A DNA stretch of 64,000 nucleotides. Source: Allobosea sp. TND4EK4 (GTDB taxonomy: Bacteria; Pseudomonadota; Alphaproteobacteria; Rhizobiales; Beijerinckiaceae). Shown here in pieces: positions 8,473-16,404 of the stretch. The notes beneath the pieces are model-generated. The model was given only the letters and a program-made list of their open reading frames with translations, was not told the DNA's origin and searched no databases. The translations under genes and the position numbers were made by a program. The stretch covers positions 372,001 through 436,000 of the forward strand of contig NZ_FTMO01000001.1 in NCBI RefSeq assembly GCF_900156025.1, in the 5' to 3' direction. Within the stretch, counting starts at the first letter, position 1; each line of letters opens with the position of its first letter.

Positions 8473-9495
8473 ATGAAAAAGATCGGCTTTCTCTCCTTCG
8501 GCCATTGGAACCCGTCTCCTCAATCGGGCACGCGCTCGGCCGGTGACGCGCTGCTGCAGTCGATCGATCTCGCCGTCGCGGCGGAAGAACTCGGTGCGGA
8601 CGGCGCCTATGTCCGCGTCCATCATTTTGCCCGGCAACTCGCCTCGCCCTTCCCGCTGCTGGCCGCCATCGGCGCCAGGACGAGCCGCATCGAGATCGGC
8701 ACAGCCGTGATCGACATGCGCTACGAGAACCCCCTCTACATGGCGGAGGATGCCGGCTCGGCCGACCTCATCGCTGGCGGGCGGCTGCAACTGGGCCTGA
8801 GCCGCGGCTCGCCCGAGCAGGTGATCGAGGGCTTTCGCCATTTCGGCTACGAGCCGGCGGAAGGCCAGAGCGACGCCGATATGGGACGGCGCCATGCGGA
8901 GGTCTTCCTCGACGTGCTGCGCGGCGAGGGCTTCGCGAGACCCAATCCGCGGCCGATGTTCCCGAACCCGCCGGGACTGCTCAGGCTGGAGCCGCATTCG
9001 GAAGGCCTGCGCGAGCGCATCTGGTGGGGTGCCGGCTCGAACGCCACTGCGGTCTGGGCTGCGAAGCTCGGCATGAACCTACAGAGCTCGACGCTGAAGG
9101 ACGACGAGACCGGCGAGCCCTTCCACATCCAGCAGGCGAAGCAGATCCGCGCCTATCGCGAAGCCTGGAAGGAGGCGGGACACGCCCGCGCGCCGCGCGT
9201 TTCGGTCAGCCGCAGCATCTTCGCGATCGTCGATGATCGCGACCGCGCCTATTTCGGCCGCGGCGGGCAGGAGCAGGACAGCATCGGCTTCATCGACGAG
9301 AGCACGCGCGCGATCTTCGGCCGCAGCTACGCGGCAGAGCCCGACAGGCTGATCGACGAACTGAAGAAGGACGAGGCCGTCGCCGAGGCCGACACCCTGC
9401 TGCTCACCGTGCCGAACCAGCTCGGGGTCGAGTACAACGCCCATGTCATCGAGGCGATCCTGAAGCATGTCGCGCCGGGGCTCGGCTGGCGCTGA
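8473..9495 (+). CDS. LLM class flavin-dependent oxidoreductase
   Basis: The 340-residue product is a bacterial luciferase-like monooxygenase. It starts with the first TIM-barrel strand KKIGFLSFGHWNP. It continues with AEELGADGAYVRVHHFARQ, split by helix 1, and IEIGTAVIDMRYENP, followed by LQLGLSRGSPEQV, the typical flavin-side strand. Enzymes of this family use FMNH2 or F420 and act on small organic substrates. There is no partner flavin reductase nearby. A GC-rich hairpin lies about 35 nt after the stop. Confidence 0.86.
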   Translation: MKKIGFLSFGHWNPSPQSGTRSAGDALLQSIDLAVAAEELGADGAYVRVHHFARQLASPFPLLAAIGARTSRIEIGTAVIDMRYENPLYMAEDAGSADLIAGGRLQLGLSRGSPEQVIEGFRHFGYEPAEGQSDADMGRRHAEVFLDVLRGEGFARPNPRPMFPNPPGLLRLEPHSEGLRERIWWGAGSNATAVWAAKLGMNLQSSTLKDDETGEPFHIQQAKQIRAYREAWKEAGHARAPRVSVSRSIFAIVDDRDRAYFGRGGQEQDSIGFIDESTRAIFGRSYAAEPDRLIDELKKDEAVAEADTLLLTVPNQLGVEYNAHVIEAILKHVAPGLGWR

Positions 9496-9531
9496 GCTTC
9501 GCCCGCTATCGCAAGCAGCGGGCCGACCCTT

Positions 9532-9550
9532 GCCAAGCGGAGCGCTTGGC
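9532..9550 (+). terminator. Perfect 8-bp hairpin after the oxidoreductase
   Basis: GCCAAGCG and CGCTTGGC form a perfect stem around a GAG loop, 37 nt after the stop codon. No U-run follows, so its role as a terminator is only likely. Confidence 0.4.
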
Positions 9551-9636
9551 GGCAGTGTGCGCTCCGCAAAAACGTCCGGCTGTACGCTGCCGGAGCGCGC
9601 TCTCGTCGAGCATCGGAATATGGGACACTGCCAATC

Positions 9637-10335
9637 ATGATCATGGATGGTCGGAATGCCGGCCCGGGCCATATCTCGCTCGGACGCCGCCCTGAACTCG
9701 TGAGCCGCCGCGCCTTCCTGGTCGGCTCCGCCGTCAGCGTGGGCGCGCTCGGCCTCGCCGGCTGCGCCGCGACGGACGGGATGTCACTCGCCGAGGCCCA
9801 GAAGGTCTATGGCCCCGTGCCGGACAAGAAGTTCGCGATCCCGGCAGCCGACATCAACAAGGTCGATCCGAAATACTGGCGCCGCACGGTTCGCTACGAG
9901 AGCAAGGAAGCGCCGGGCACGATCATCGTCGATCCGGCCAACTATTACGTCTATCGCATCGAGGGCGACGGCAACGCGACCCGCTACGGCGCCAATGTCG
10001 GCCGCGACGGCTTCCGCTGGAACGGCGATGCCTATGTCGGGCGCAAGTCGGAATGGGCGACGTGGACCCCGCCGCCGGAAATGATCAAGCGCCAGCCGGA
10101 GGCCGCGAAATACGCCCGCGGCATGCCCGGCGGCCTCGAAAACCCGCTCGGCGCGCGCACGCTGCATCTCTACCAGAACGGCCGCTACACGCTCTACACG
10201 ATCTACGCCTCGCTCGATGAGGAATCGATCGGCTCCGGCATCACCAGCGGCTGCGTCGGCCTGCTGACGCAGGACATGATCGACCTCTACGACCAGACGC
10301 CGGTGAAGACCAAGGTCGTCGTGCTGCCGGCCTGA
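9637..10335 (+). CDS. L,D-transpeptidase (YkuD)-like lipoprotein, atypical active site
   Basis: The 232-residue product has a twin-arginine-like and lipoprotein-like leader: SRRAFLVGSAVSVGALGLAGC, split here as SRRAFLVGS and GLAGCAATDG with a lipobox Cys near residue 47. The body follows the YkuD family: GTIIVDPANYYVYRI, TRYGANVGRDGFRW, and a C-terminal segment with ITSGCVGLLTQDMIDLY. The catalytic Cys is present. However, the usual IHG histidine is replaced (TIYASLDE) and the Arg after the Cys motif is Gly. This may be a subfamily variant or an inactive paralogue. Presumed role: peptidoglycan cross-linking in the periplasm. A start at 9643 is equally possible. Confidence 0.82.
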   Translation: MIMDGRNAGPGHISLGRRPELVSRRAFLVGSAVSVGALGLAGCAATDGMSLAEAQKVYGPVPDKKFAIPAADINKVDPKYWRRTVRYESKEAPGTIIVDPANYYVYRIEGDGNATRYGANVGRDGFRWNGDAYVGRKSEWATWTPPPEMIKRQPEAAKYARGMPGGLENPLGARTLHLYQNGRYTLYTIYASLDEESIGSGITSGCVGLLTQDMIDLYDQTPVKTKVVVLPA

Positions 10336-10346
10336 TGAGCGCCCTG

Positions 10347-10373
10347 TCGAATGAGCCGGCACGGCTCATTCGA
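10347..10373 (+). terminator. Perfect 12-bp hairpin after the transpeptidase-like gene
   Basis: TCGAATGAGCCG (10347-10358) pairs perfectly with CGGCTCATTCGA (10362-10373) around a GCA loop, 11 nt after the stop. The stem is strong but has no U-run. It is a probable terminator for the plus-strand gene. Confidence 0.6.
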
Positions 10374-10461
10374 CCCGCTTTCGATCTGTGCCGCCACGAC
10401 ATCAGGCAGTGCAGATCGCGGCTTCTCTGTCTGCGATACGGTTCTGGTTTCCCGGCGGCGT

Positions 10462-10566
10462 TCAGCCGAAGGTCGCGAGCGGGTGAGCATAAAGCGTGGC
10501 CGTCACCACCAGGTTGATCGCGACCGCCAGCCAGAGCAAGGCATCCAGGGAGATCCGGACCATCAT
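10462..10566 (-). CDS. 34-residue predicted membrane microprotein
   Basis: This short frame reads MMVRISLDALLWLAVAIN, then LVVTATLYAHPLATFG, and stops. It has a short charged head (Arg4, Asp8) and a single hydrophobic segment at about residues 9-27. GGAGGG lies 7-8 nt upstream of the double ATG. It is the only coding-looking element in the 355-bp gap, and a CtrA-like GTTAAC-N6-CTAACC site lies about 90 nt upstream. No family is recognised. The evidence is composition, the ribosome binding site and position, so it needs homologues for proof. Confidence 0.55.
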   Translation of the reverse strand: MMVRISLDALLWLAVAINLVVTATLYAHPLATFG

Positions 10567-10655
10567 CGAGCTGCCCTCCGTGATGAGAGGACAATCCGCT
10601 TGAGGCCAGCCCCGTTCCAGCAAGCCGGGCATTTGAGCCAAATGCCGCGGATCTT

Positions 10656-10673
10656 GGTTAGCGCCTGGTTAAC
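10656..10673 (-). promoter_or_regulatory. CtrA-like site GTTAAC-N6-CTAACC
   Basis: Read on the minus strand, the site is GTTAACCAGGCGCTAACC, close to the alphaproteobacterial CtrA box (TTAA-N7-TTAA, here TTAA-N7-CTAA). It is upstream of the 34-residue microprotein and downstream of rnhA on the same strand. The same spaced motif recurs at 36149-36166. Confidence 0.4.
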
Positions 10674-10690
10674 AGGGGTCCGGGCCCGCT

Positions 10691-11137
10691 TCAGCGGCTC
10701 GGCTTGAACGGCGCCATTCCGGCGCGGGCGAGAGCGTCGGCGCGCTCATTCATCTCGTCCCCGGCATGGCCCTTGACCCATTTCCACTCGATCTTATGGG
10801 TGCCGAGCGCCGCGTCGAGACGCTGCCAGAGCTCAGCGTTCTTCACCGGCTTCTTGTCGGCCGTCCGCCAGCCATTCTTCTTCCAGCCATGGATCCAGCC
10901 CGTGATGCCCTGGCGCAGATACTGGCTGTCGGTGTGCAAAGCGACGGTGCAGGGGCGCTTCAACGCCTCCAGCGCGGCGATCGCCGCCATCAGCTCCATG
11001 CGGTTGTTGGTGGTCTGCGCCTCGCCGCCGGAGAGCTCCTTCTCGACCCCGCCATAGGACAGGATCGCCCCCCAGCCGCCGGGGCCGGGGTTTCCCGAGC
11101 AGGCGCCGTCTGTCCAGACGTCTACGGTCGCGCTCAC
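10691..11137 (-). CDS. rnhA: Ribonuclease HI
   Basis: The 148-residue enzyme degrades RNA in RNA-DNA hybrids. Its four acidic active-site residues are all visible: Asp10 (TDGAC), Glu48 (MELMA), Asp70 (HTDSQYL) and the Asp in NERADALAR near 134, the same spacing as in E. coli RNase HI. The GTG start at 11137 overlaps the thrB stop as GTGA, so the two genes are translationally coupled. A longer reading to 11296 would only add residues antisense to nothing conserved and is rejected. Confidence 0.95.
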   Translation of the reverse strand: MSATVDVWTDGACSGNPGPGGWGAILSYGGVEKELSGGEAQTTNNRMELMAAIAALEALKRPCTVALHTDSQYLRQGITGWIHGWKKNGWRTADKKPVKNAELWQRLDAALGTHKIEWKWVKGHAGDEMNERADALARAGMAPFKPSR

Positions 11138-12099
11138 CGCTTCAGCCCGTATTCGCGGGCATCGACCACGCGCTGGTGGAAGGCGAGCTTGCGGTCGTAT
11201 TCGAGCGGGTCGTGCGGCTTCACCAGCGCGCCCGGCGGCACGTTGAGCCAGTCCACCAGCCGCGTCAGCAGGAAGCGCAGGGCCGAGCCACGGCAAAGCT
11301 GGGGCAGCGCCTCGACCTCTGCCGCCTCCAGTCCACGGACGCTTTCATAGCCCGCCAATAGCGCCTGGCCCTTCGTCAGGTTGAATGATCCGTCAGCCTC
11401 GAAGCACCAGGAATTCAGGCAGATCGCGACGTCATAGGCGAAGGCGTCGGTGCAGGCGAAGTAGAAGTCGATCAAGCCCGAGAGCCTGTCGCCGACGAAG
11501 AAGACGTTGTTCGGGAAGAGATCGGCGTGGATGACGCCTCGCGGCAGGCCCTGCGGCCAACTCGCCTCATGCACTGCGATCTCGACCGCGACGCGCTTTG
11601 CCAGGCCCGGCGACACCTTGTCGGCATCCGGGCCCGCCTGCTCGGCGAGCGGGCGCCAGCCCGGCACCGAGAGAGCATTGACGCGCTCCATCGTAAAATC
11701 GGCGCCGGCCTCATGCAGTTGCGCCAGTCCCCGGCCGAGCTCCTGGCAATGCTGAGCGGTCGGGCGCCGCACCGAGAGCCCGTCGAGGAAGGTGACAATC
11801 GCGGCCGGCCGCCCGGCGAGATGACCCAGCATCTGGCCGCGGCTGTCCTCGACCGGCTGCGGGCAGGTCAGCCCCCGCCCGGCCAGATGCTGCATCAGCC
11901 TCAGGAAGAACGGCAGGTCGGCAGGGTTCACCCGCTTCTCGTAGAGGGTGAGGATATAGGCGCCCCGGGTGGTGTGGAGCAGGTAGTTCGAGTTCTCGAC
12001 GCCCTCGGCGATGCCCTTGGCGGAGGTGAGATCGCCGATGCCATAACGCGCCACAAAGGCGGCCAGCTCGTCATCGGGTACTTCGGTATAGACGGCCAA
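11134..12099 (-). CDS. thrB: Homoserine kinase, choline-kinase-fold (ThrB type II)
   Basis: The 321-residue protein phosphorylates homoserine in threonine synthesis. It belongs to the aminoglycoside-phosphotransferase-like homoserine kinases, not the GHMP type. The catalytic loop is HADLFPNN at residues 191-198 and the metal-binding Asp is in LIDFYFA at 211. The N-terminal [12 protein letters not shown] is characteristic of this family. It lies between ispH and rnhA, an order common in Hyphomicrobiales, with a 4-nt overlap to rnhA. Confidence 0.94.
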   Translation of the reverse strand: MAVYTEVPDDELAAFVARYGIGDLTSAKGIAEGVENSNYLLHTTRGAYILTLYEKRVNPADLPFFLRLMQHLAGRGLTCPQPVEDSRGQMLGHLAGRPAAIVTFLDGLSVRRPTAQHCQELGRGLAQLHEAGADFTMERVNALSVPGWRPLAEQAGPDADKVSPGLAKRVAVEIAVHEASWPQGLPRGVIHADLFPNNVFFVGDRLSGLIDFYFACTDAFAYDVAICLNSWCFEADGSFNLTKGQALLAGYESVRGLEAAEVEALPQLCRGSALRFLLTRLVDWLNVPPGALVKPHDPLEYDRKLAFHQRVVDAREYGLKR

Positions 12100-12123
12100 G
12101 GTCGAACGCTTTCGTATCGGGGC

Positions 12124-13095
12124 TTATTCGGCGGCGGCCGACGAGGCATCGCCGCGCAGTTCGCGCGGCAGCGGGAAGAACACGTCCTCGCTGGCCGTGG
12201 AGACCGTCTCGACGCGGACATCGTAGCGTTCGGCGAAGGCGTCGATGATCTCCTCCACCAGCACTTCGGGCGCGCTGGCCCCAGCCGTGATGCCGAGGCT
12301 GCGGATGTTGCCGAAGGCCGACCAGTCGATCTCGTCGGTCCGCAGCACGAGGCGCGCGACCGGGCAGCCGGCGCGCTCGGCCACCTCGCGCAGGCGCTGC
12401 GAGTTCGAGGAATTGGGCGAGCCGACGACGATCAACCCCTCGACCAGCGGGGCGACGCGCTTCACCGCCTCCTGCCGGTTGGTGGTGGCGTAGCAGATGT
12501 CTTCCTTGTGGGGTGCGATCAGCTCCGGAAAGCGGGCCTGCAGCGCCTCCACGATCTCGCGGGTGTCGTCGACCGAGAGGGTGGTCTGGGTGACATAGGC
12601 GAGCGGCGCGCCGGTGGGCGGGTTCAGCGCCGCGACATCGGCCAATGTCTCGATCAGCGTGATCGCGCCCTCGGGCAGCTGCCCCATCGTGCCGATCACC
12701 TCCGGGTGGCCGGCATGGCCGACCAGGAGGATGTGGCGGCCGCGCTTGTGGTGGACCTCCGCCTCGCGATGCACCTTGGTGACCAGCGGGCAGGTCGCGT
12801 CGATGGCGAAGAGACTGCGGGCCTTTGCTGCGGCCGGAACGGCCTTGGCCACGCCATGGGCCGAGAAGATCACGGGGCGTGTCTCGTCCGGCACCTCGTC
12901 GAGCTCGGCCACGAAGACAGCGCCCTTCCGCCTCAGCGATTCGACGACGTATTTGTTGTGGACGATCTCATGGCGGACATAGACCGGGGCGCCGTGGAGC
13001 GAGAGCGCCTTCTCCACCGCGTCGATGGCGCGCACGACCCCGGCGCAGAAACCACGCGGGGCACAGAGCAGGATATCGAGCGGCGGCTTGGTCAC
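12124..13095 (-). CDS. ispH: 4-hydroxy-3-methylbut-2-enyl diphosphate reductase
   Basis: This is the last enzyme of the MEP isoprenoid pathway, an iron-sulfur reductase. With the GTG start at 13095 it has 323 residues. The three cluster cysteines are at about 17 (APRGFCAGV), 102 (DATCPLV) and 201 (DICYATTN). The substrate motif [11 protein letters not shown] is intact. The frame is open to 13182, but the extra 29 residues are not conserved and run into the MarR operator, so the GTG next to the core is preferred. It sits upstream of thrB on the same strand. Confidence 0.93.
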   Translation of the reverse strand: MTKPPLDILLCAPRGFCAGVVRAIDAVEKALSLHGAPVYVRHEIVHNKYVVESLRRKGAVFVAELDEVPDETRPVIFSAHGVAKAVPAAAKARSLFAIDATCPLVTKVHREAEVHHKRGRHILLVGHAGHPEVIGTMGQLPEGAITLIETLADVAALNPPTGAPLAYVTQTTLSVDDTREIVEALQARFPELIAPHKEDICYATTNRQEAVKRVAPLVEGLIVVGSPNSSNSQRLREVAERAGCPVARLVLRTDEIDWSAFGNIRSLGITAGASAPEVLVEEIIDAFAERYDVRVETVSTASEDVFFPLPRELRGDASSAAAE

Positions 13096-13184
13096 GCGCC
13101 TTCGCACTCCGGTCGGGGATGGAGCGCCTTCTTTCGGCGGGATGGCCGTGATGTCAAGGAAACCTGTGGCGGGCCACCGCATAA

Positions 13185-13196
13185 GTTGATATCAAC
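13185..13196. promoter_or_regulatory. Palindromic operator GTTGATATCAAC (MarR gene)
   Basis: This perfect 12-bp palindrome ends 3 nt before the MarR ATG at 13200. On the minus strand it continues as GTTGATATCAACTTAT, which is identical over 16 nt to the site at 57244-57259. Position and symmetry suggest autoregulation by the MarR protein, and it also lies upstream of ispH. Confidence 0.65.
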
Positions 13197-13199
13197 ACA

Positions 13200-13694
13200 A
13201 TGATGGAGCCACGGATACCAGTTGTGCCCTTCGCGACCACGCTGATGGTTCGCGATCGCTGCCTGTGCCTGCATGCGCAGCGCGCGGCCCGCGTGCTGGC
13301 ACGCCGTTTCGACGACGCGCTGCGCCCGCATGGGCTGACCAACGAGCAGTTTTCCCTGCTGATGGCGCTCAACCGGCCAAAGCCGCCCTCCATCGGGGCG
13401 GTCGCGAAGACGCTGGGGGCTGATCGCACGACGCTCACGGCCGCGCTCAAGCCGCTGGCGCGCGAGGGATTGGCGGATGTCTCGCCCGATCCGGAGGACC
13501 GGCGCTCGCGCCGGGTGGCACTGACGGCCGCCGGCCATGCGCGGCTGCTGGCGGCGCTGCCGGTCTGGCTTGCCCTGCACGAGGATCTGGAAGCGCGCCT
13601 CGCTGCCCCGGACGCGCAGGAGATCCGAAAGGGCATGGAGACACTGGCCCATTGGTCGACCGAAACAAGAACAACGGAGGAGACAACGCCATGA
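13200..13694 (+). CDS. MarR family transcriptional regulator
   Basis: The 164-residue product is a MarR winged-helix regulator. The recognition region is SIGAVAKTLGADRTTLTAAL, followed by LAREGLADVSPDPEDRRSRRVALTAAG, here the wing with the family DxRxR signature. It is a dimer that normally dissociates from DNA on ligand binding or cysteine oxidation; Cys residues lie in DRCLCLHAQ. Its stop overlaps the GST start as ATGA. No ribosome binding site fits before ATG 13200 because the operator occupies that place. An internal ATG at 13245 or leaderless translation are possible. Confidence 0.9.
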   Translation: MMEPRIPVVPFATTLMVRDRCLCLHAQRAARVLARRFDDALRPHGLTNEQFSLLMALNRPKPPSIGAVAKTLGADRTTLTAALKPLAREGLADVSPDPEDRRSRRVALTAAGHARLLAALPVWLALHEDLEARLAAPDAQEIRKGMETLAHWSTETRTTEETTP

Positions 13695-14341
13695 CCATTC
13701 AGGTTTCAGCCTTTCGCTGGGTTCCACCCTTCGCACAGGGCCATGTGCGCGACCTCAGGGTGCGCTGGGCCCTGGAAGAAGCCGGCCTGCCCTATGAGGC
13801 CTCGCTCATCGGCCGCGAGGACCAGGCTTCTCCCGAATACCGGGCCTGGCAGCCCTTCGGGCAGGTGCCAGCGTATCGGGACGGCGAGGTGGAGCTGTTC
13901 GAATCCGGCGCGATCGTGCTCTATCTCTCGCGTCAATCGCCCGCTCTGGCGCCCGAGAACGAGGCTGGCCGCGCGCGGGTCGCGAGCTGGATCCTGGCGG
14001 CGCTGAATTCAATCGAGCCGCAGGTCGCGCAGCTCGCTCTGACGGACATCTTCCACAAGGGTGAGCCCTGGACGCTGGCGCGGCGCCCGCAGATCGTCGA
14101 GATGGTCGAGAAGCGCCTGACGCAGCTCGAGGCCTGCCTCGGCGACAAGGCGTATCTCGAAGGCGTTTTCTCGGCCGGCGACCTGATCATGGCCAGCGTG
14201 CTGCGCAGCGTGCCGGACGACATCCTCGCCGGCTTCCCCAAGCTCGCGGCCTATCGGGCCCGCTGCCTCGGCCGGCCAGCCTTCGGGCGCGCGCTGGAGG
14301 CGCAGCTGGAGCCGTTCCGCAAGCACGCGCCGGCGGCGTGA
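13691..14341 (+). CDS. Glutathione S-transferase family protein
   Basis: The 216-residue product has an N-terminal thioredoxin-like GST domain (residues 5-85) with DLRVRWALEEAGLPYEASL, seen in part, and the conserved FGQVPAYRDGEVELFESGAIV cis-Pro/Ser-Gly region, also in part. An all-helical C-terminal domain follows, with FSAGDLIMASVLR. GSTs conjugate glutathione to electrophiles. It is translationally coupled to MarR, and GGAGGAG upstream gives a strong ribosome binding site. The pair looks like an electrophile-responsive detoxification operon. Confidence 0.9.
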   Translation: MTIQVSAFRWVPPFAQGHVRDLRVRWALEEAGLPYEASLIGREDQASPEYRAWQPFGQVPAYRDGEVELFESGAIVLYLSRQSPALAPENEAGRARVASWILAALNSIEPQVAQLALTDIFHKGEPWTLARRPQIVEMVEKRLTQLEACLGDKAYLEGVFSAGDLIMASVLRSVPDDILAGFPKLAAYRARCLGRPAFGRALEAQLEPFRKHAPAA

Positions 14342-14458
14342 ACCGGCGGCGGCATCGCGATCAGGGCGAGAGACGCTTGCCTCTCGCGCTCTGCGGGCGG
14401 AGCCCCTAGATAGGGTCGTCGGCGCATCGAGCCGCCACTCCTTCCAGCGTGAGCAGCC

Positions 14459-16333
14459 ATGGCCGAAGCAGCCGCCCAAGTCGCCTCCCATGCCAGCTAT
14501 CTGCCACCGATCCTGACCTTCTGTGCCGGTGCCGTCATCGCGGTGCCGATCTTCCGCAAGCTCGGGCAGTCGGCGGTGCTGGGCTATCTGGCGGCCGGCA
14601 TCGTCATCGGCCCCTCGCTGCTCGGCGTCATCCAGGATCCGGACGCGATTCGCGGCACGGCCGAGATCGGCGTCGTGCTGCTGCTGTTCCTGGTCGGGCT
14701 CGAGCTGCAGCCCTCGCGCCTCTACTCGATGCGGCGCGACATCCTCGGCTCCGGCATCACGCAGATGGCGGTCAGCGCGGCGGGGATCGGGCTCGCCGGC
14801 TGGTGGCTCGGCCTGCCGCTGGCCGGTGCGATCGCGGTCGGCATCTCGCTGGCGCTGTCGGCGACGTCCATCGCCCTGCAGTTGCTGGAAGAGCGCGGCG
14901 ACGGCAGCGAGCTGTACGGCCGCCGCACCTTCTCGATCCTGCTGTTCCAGGACATCTCGATCGCGCCCGTGCTGGCGCTCATCCCGCTGCTGGCGACGAC
15001 GGGCCCGCAATCGGGCGGGCCGGGCAAGGCGTTTGCCGCGATGGGCGTCGCGCTGGCGGCGATCGTCGTGGTGGTCTTCGCCGGGCGCTATCTGCTCAAC
15101 CCGTTCTTCCGCATCCTGGCGCATAGCGGCGCCAAGGAGGTGATGACCGCCGCGGCCCTGCTGATCGTGCTCGGCGCGGCGCTGCTGATGGAGCATGTCG
15201 GGCTGTCCATGGCGATGGGCGCCTTCATCGCCGGCGTGATGCTGGCGGATTCGCATTTCCGGCACGAGCTGGAGGCCGATATCGAGCCCTTCCGCGGCGT
15301 GCTGCTCGGCCTGTTCTTCATGGCCGTCGGCATGTCGCTGGATCTCAGGATCGTGGCGGAGAACTGGCTGCTGCTCGCGCTGGCCGCGCCGCTTCTCGTG
15401 CTGTTCAAGATCGCAGTGGTGGCGACCATCCTGCGCGTGTCCTGCTCGTCCTGGATGGAAGCGGTGCGCGCCGGAGCGCTGCTTTCGCCGGCCGGCGAGT
15501 TCGCCTTCGTGCTGCTGCCGCTCGCACTCGCCAACGGGCTGCTCGACGCGCGCCAGGCGGCCATCGTCACGGCTCTGGCGGCGATCAGCATGCTGCTGGG
15601 CCCGATCGTCGCAAAGGCGATCGACTCCGTCCTGCTCAGCCGGATCAAGCCGGAGACGATCGACGAGGATTTCGACGGCGCTGACGGCAGCGAGGTGCTG
15701 GTGATCGGCTTCGGTCGCTTCGGCCAGGTGGTAACGCAGGCGCTGCTGCTGCAGCATATCGACGTGACCATCATCGATTCCGATGTCGAGCGCATCCGCT
15801 CGGCCGCGAAGTTCGGTTTCAAGATCTATTACGGCGATGGAACGCGGCTCGACGTGCTGCGCGCCTCCGGCGCGGCGCGGGCGCGGATCATCTGCATCTG
15901 CATCGACAACAAGGAGGCCGCGTTGCGCATCGTCGAGATGGCACGGGCCGAGTTCCCGCATGCACGGCTGCATGTGCGGGCCTATGACAGAGTTCACGCC
16001 ATCGACCTGATGAAGGCCAATGTCGACTATCAGCTGCGCGAGACCTTCGAGTCCGCTCTCGGCTTCGGCCGCGTGACGCTGGAAGCCGTCGGCCTGACGC
16101 GCGACGAAGCGGAACTCGTCATCGACCATGTCCGCGACCGCGATTCGCAACGCATGGAGATCCAGTACAACGAGGGCATCGCGGCCGGCCTCAGCCAGGT
16201 GCCGCGCGTCACGCCCGAGCCGCTCGTCAGGCCGAAGGGCAAGTCGCGGGCCCTGACGGCGGAAACGCAGGAGGTGATCGAGGATGGCGGGGCCGAGGTC
16301 GCGGTGGGCGGCGTCGGCGAGCCGGAGCGCTGA
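14459..16333 (+). CDS. Monovalent cation:proton antiporter-2 (KefB/KefC type)
   Basis: The 624-residue membrane protein has about 12-13 hydrophobic segments (residues 15-390) of the Na+/H+ exchanger fold. It then has a RCK/TrkA-N domain beginning with VLVIGFGRFGQVV near residue 416, a Rossmann GxGxxG nucleotide-binding motif. The family exchanges K+ for H+, and Kef members are gated by glutathione adducts during electrophile stress. Here it follows a GST gene by 117 nt, which suits that role, but no KefF/KefG ancillary subunit is adjacent. Confidence 0.9.
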   Translation: MAEAAAQVASHASYLPPILTFCAGAVIAVPIFRKLGQSAVLGYLAAGIVIGPSLLGVIQDPDAIRGTAEIGVVLLLFLVGLELQPSRLYSMRRDILGSGITQMAVSAAGIGLAGWWLGLPLAGAIAVGISLALSATSIALQLLEERGDGSELYGRRTFSILLFQDISIAPVLALIPLLATTGPQSGGPGKAFAAMGVALAAIVVVVFAGRYLLNPFFRILAHSGAKEVMTAAALLIVLGAALLMEHVGLSMAMGAFIAGVMLADSHFRHELEADIEPFRGVLLGLFFMAVGMSLDLRIVAENWLLLALAAPLLVLFKIAVVATILRVSCSSWMEAVRAGALLSPAGEFAFVLLPLALANGLLDARQAAIVTALAAISMLLGPIVAKAIDSVLLSRIKPETIDEDFDGADGSEVLVIGFGRFGQVVTQALLLQHIDVTIIDSDVERIRSAAKFGFKIYYGDGTRLDVLRASGAARARIICICIDNKEAALRIVEMARAEFPHARLHVRAYDRVHAIDLMKANVDYQLRETFESALGFGRVTLEAVGLTRDEAELVIDHVRDRDSQRMEIQYNEGIAAGLSQVPRVTPEPLVRPKGKSRALTAETQEVIEDGGAEVAVGGVGEPER

Positions 16334-16404
16334 GCATCGTCGATTTGCCAGCGCACAGGCGGCTGCTATCGTCGCCACAGGTGCATTGATCCGGGAGGCG
16401 CATC

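Noticed and set aside
14009-16378. 789-residue open frame antisense to the K+/H+ antiporter
   Set aside because: Its product is Arg/Gln/His-rich with no domain, typical of GC-rich antisense frames. The plus strand encodes a full-length antiporter.
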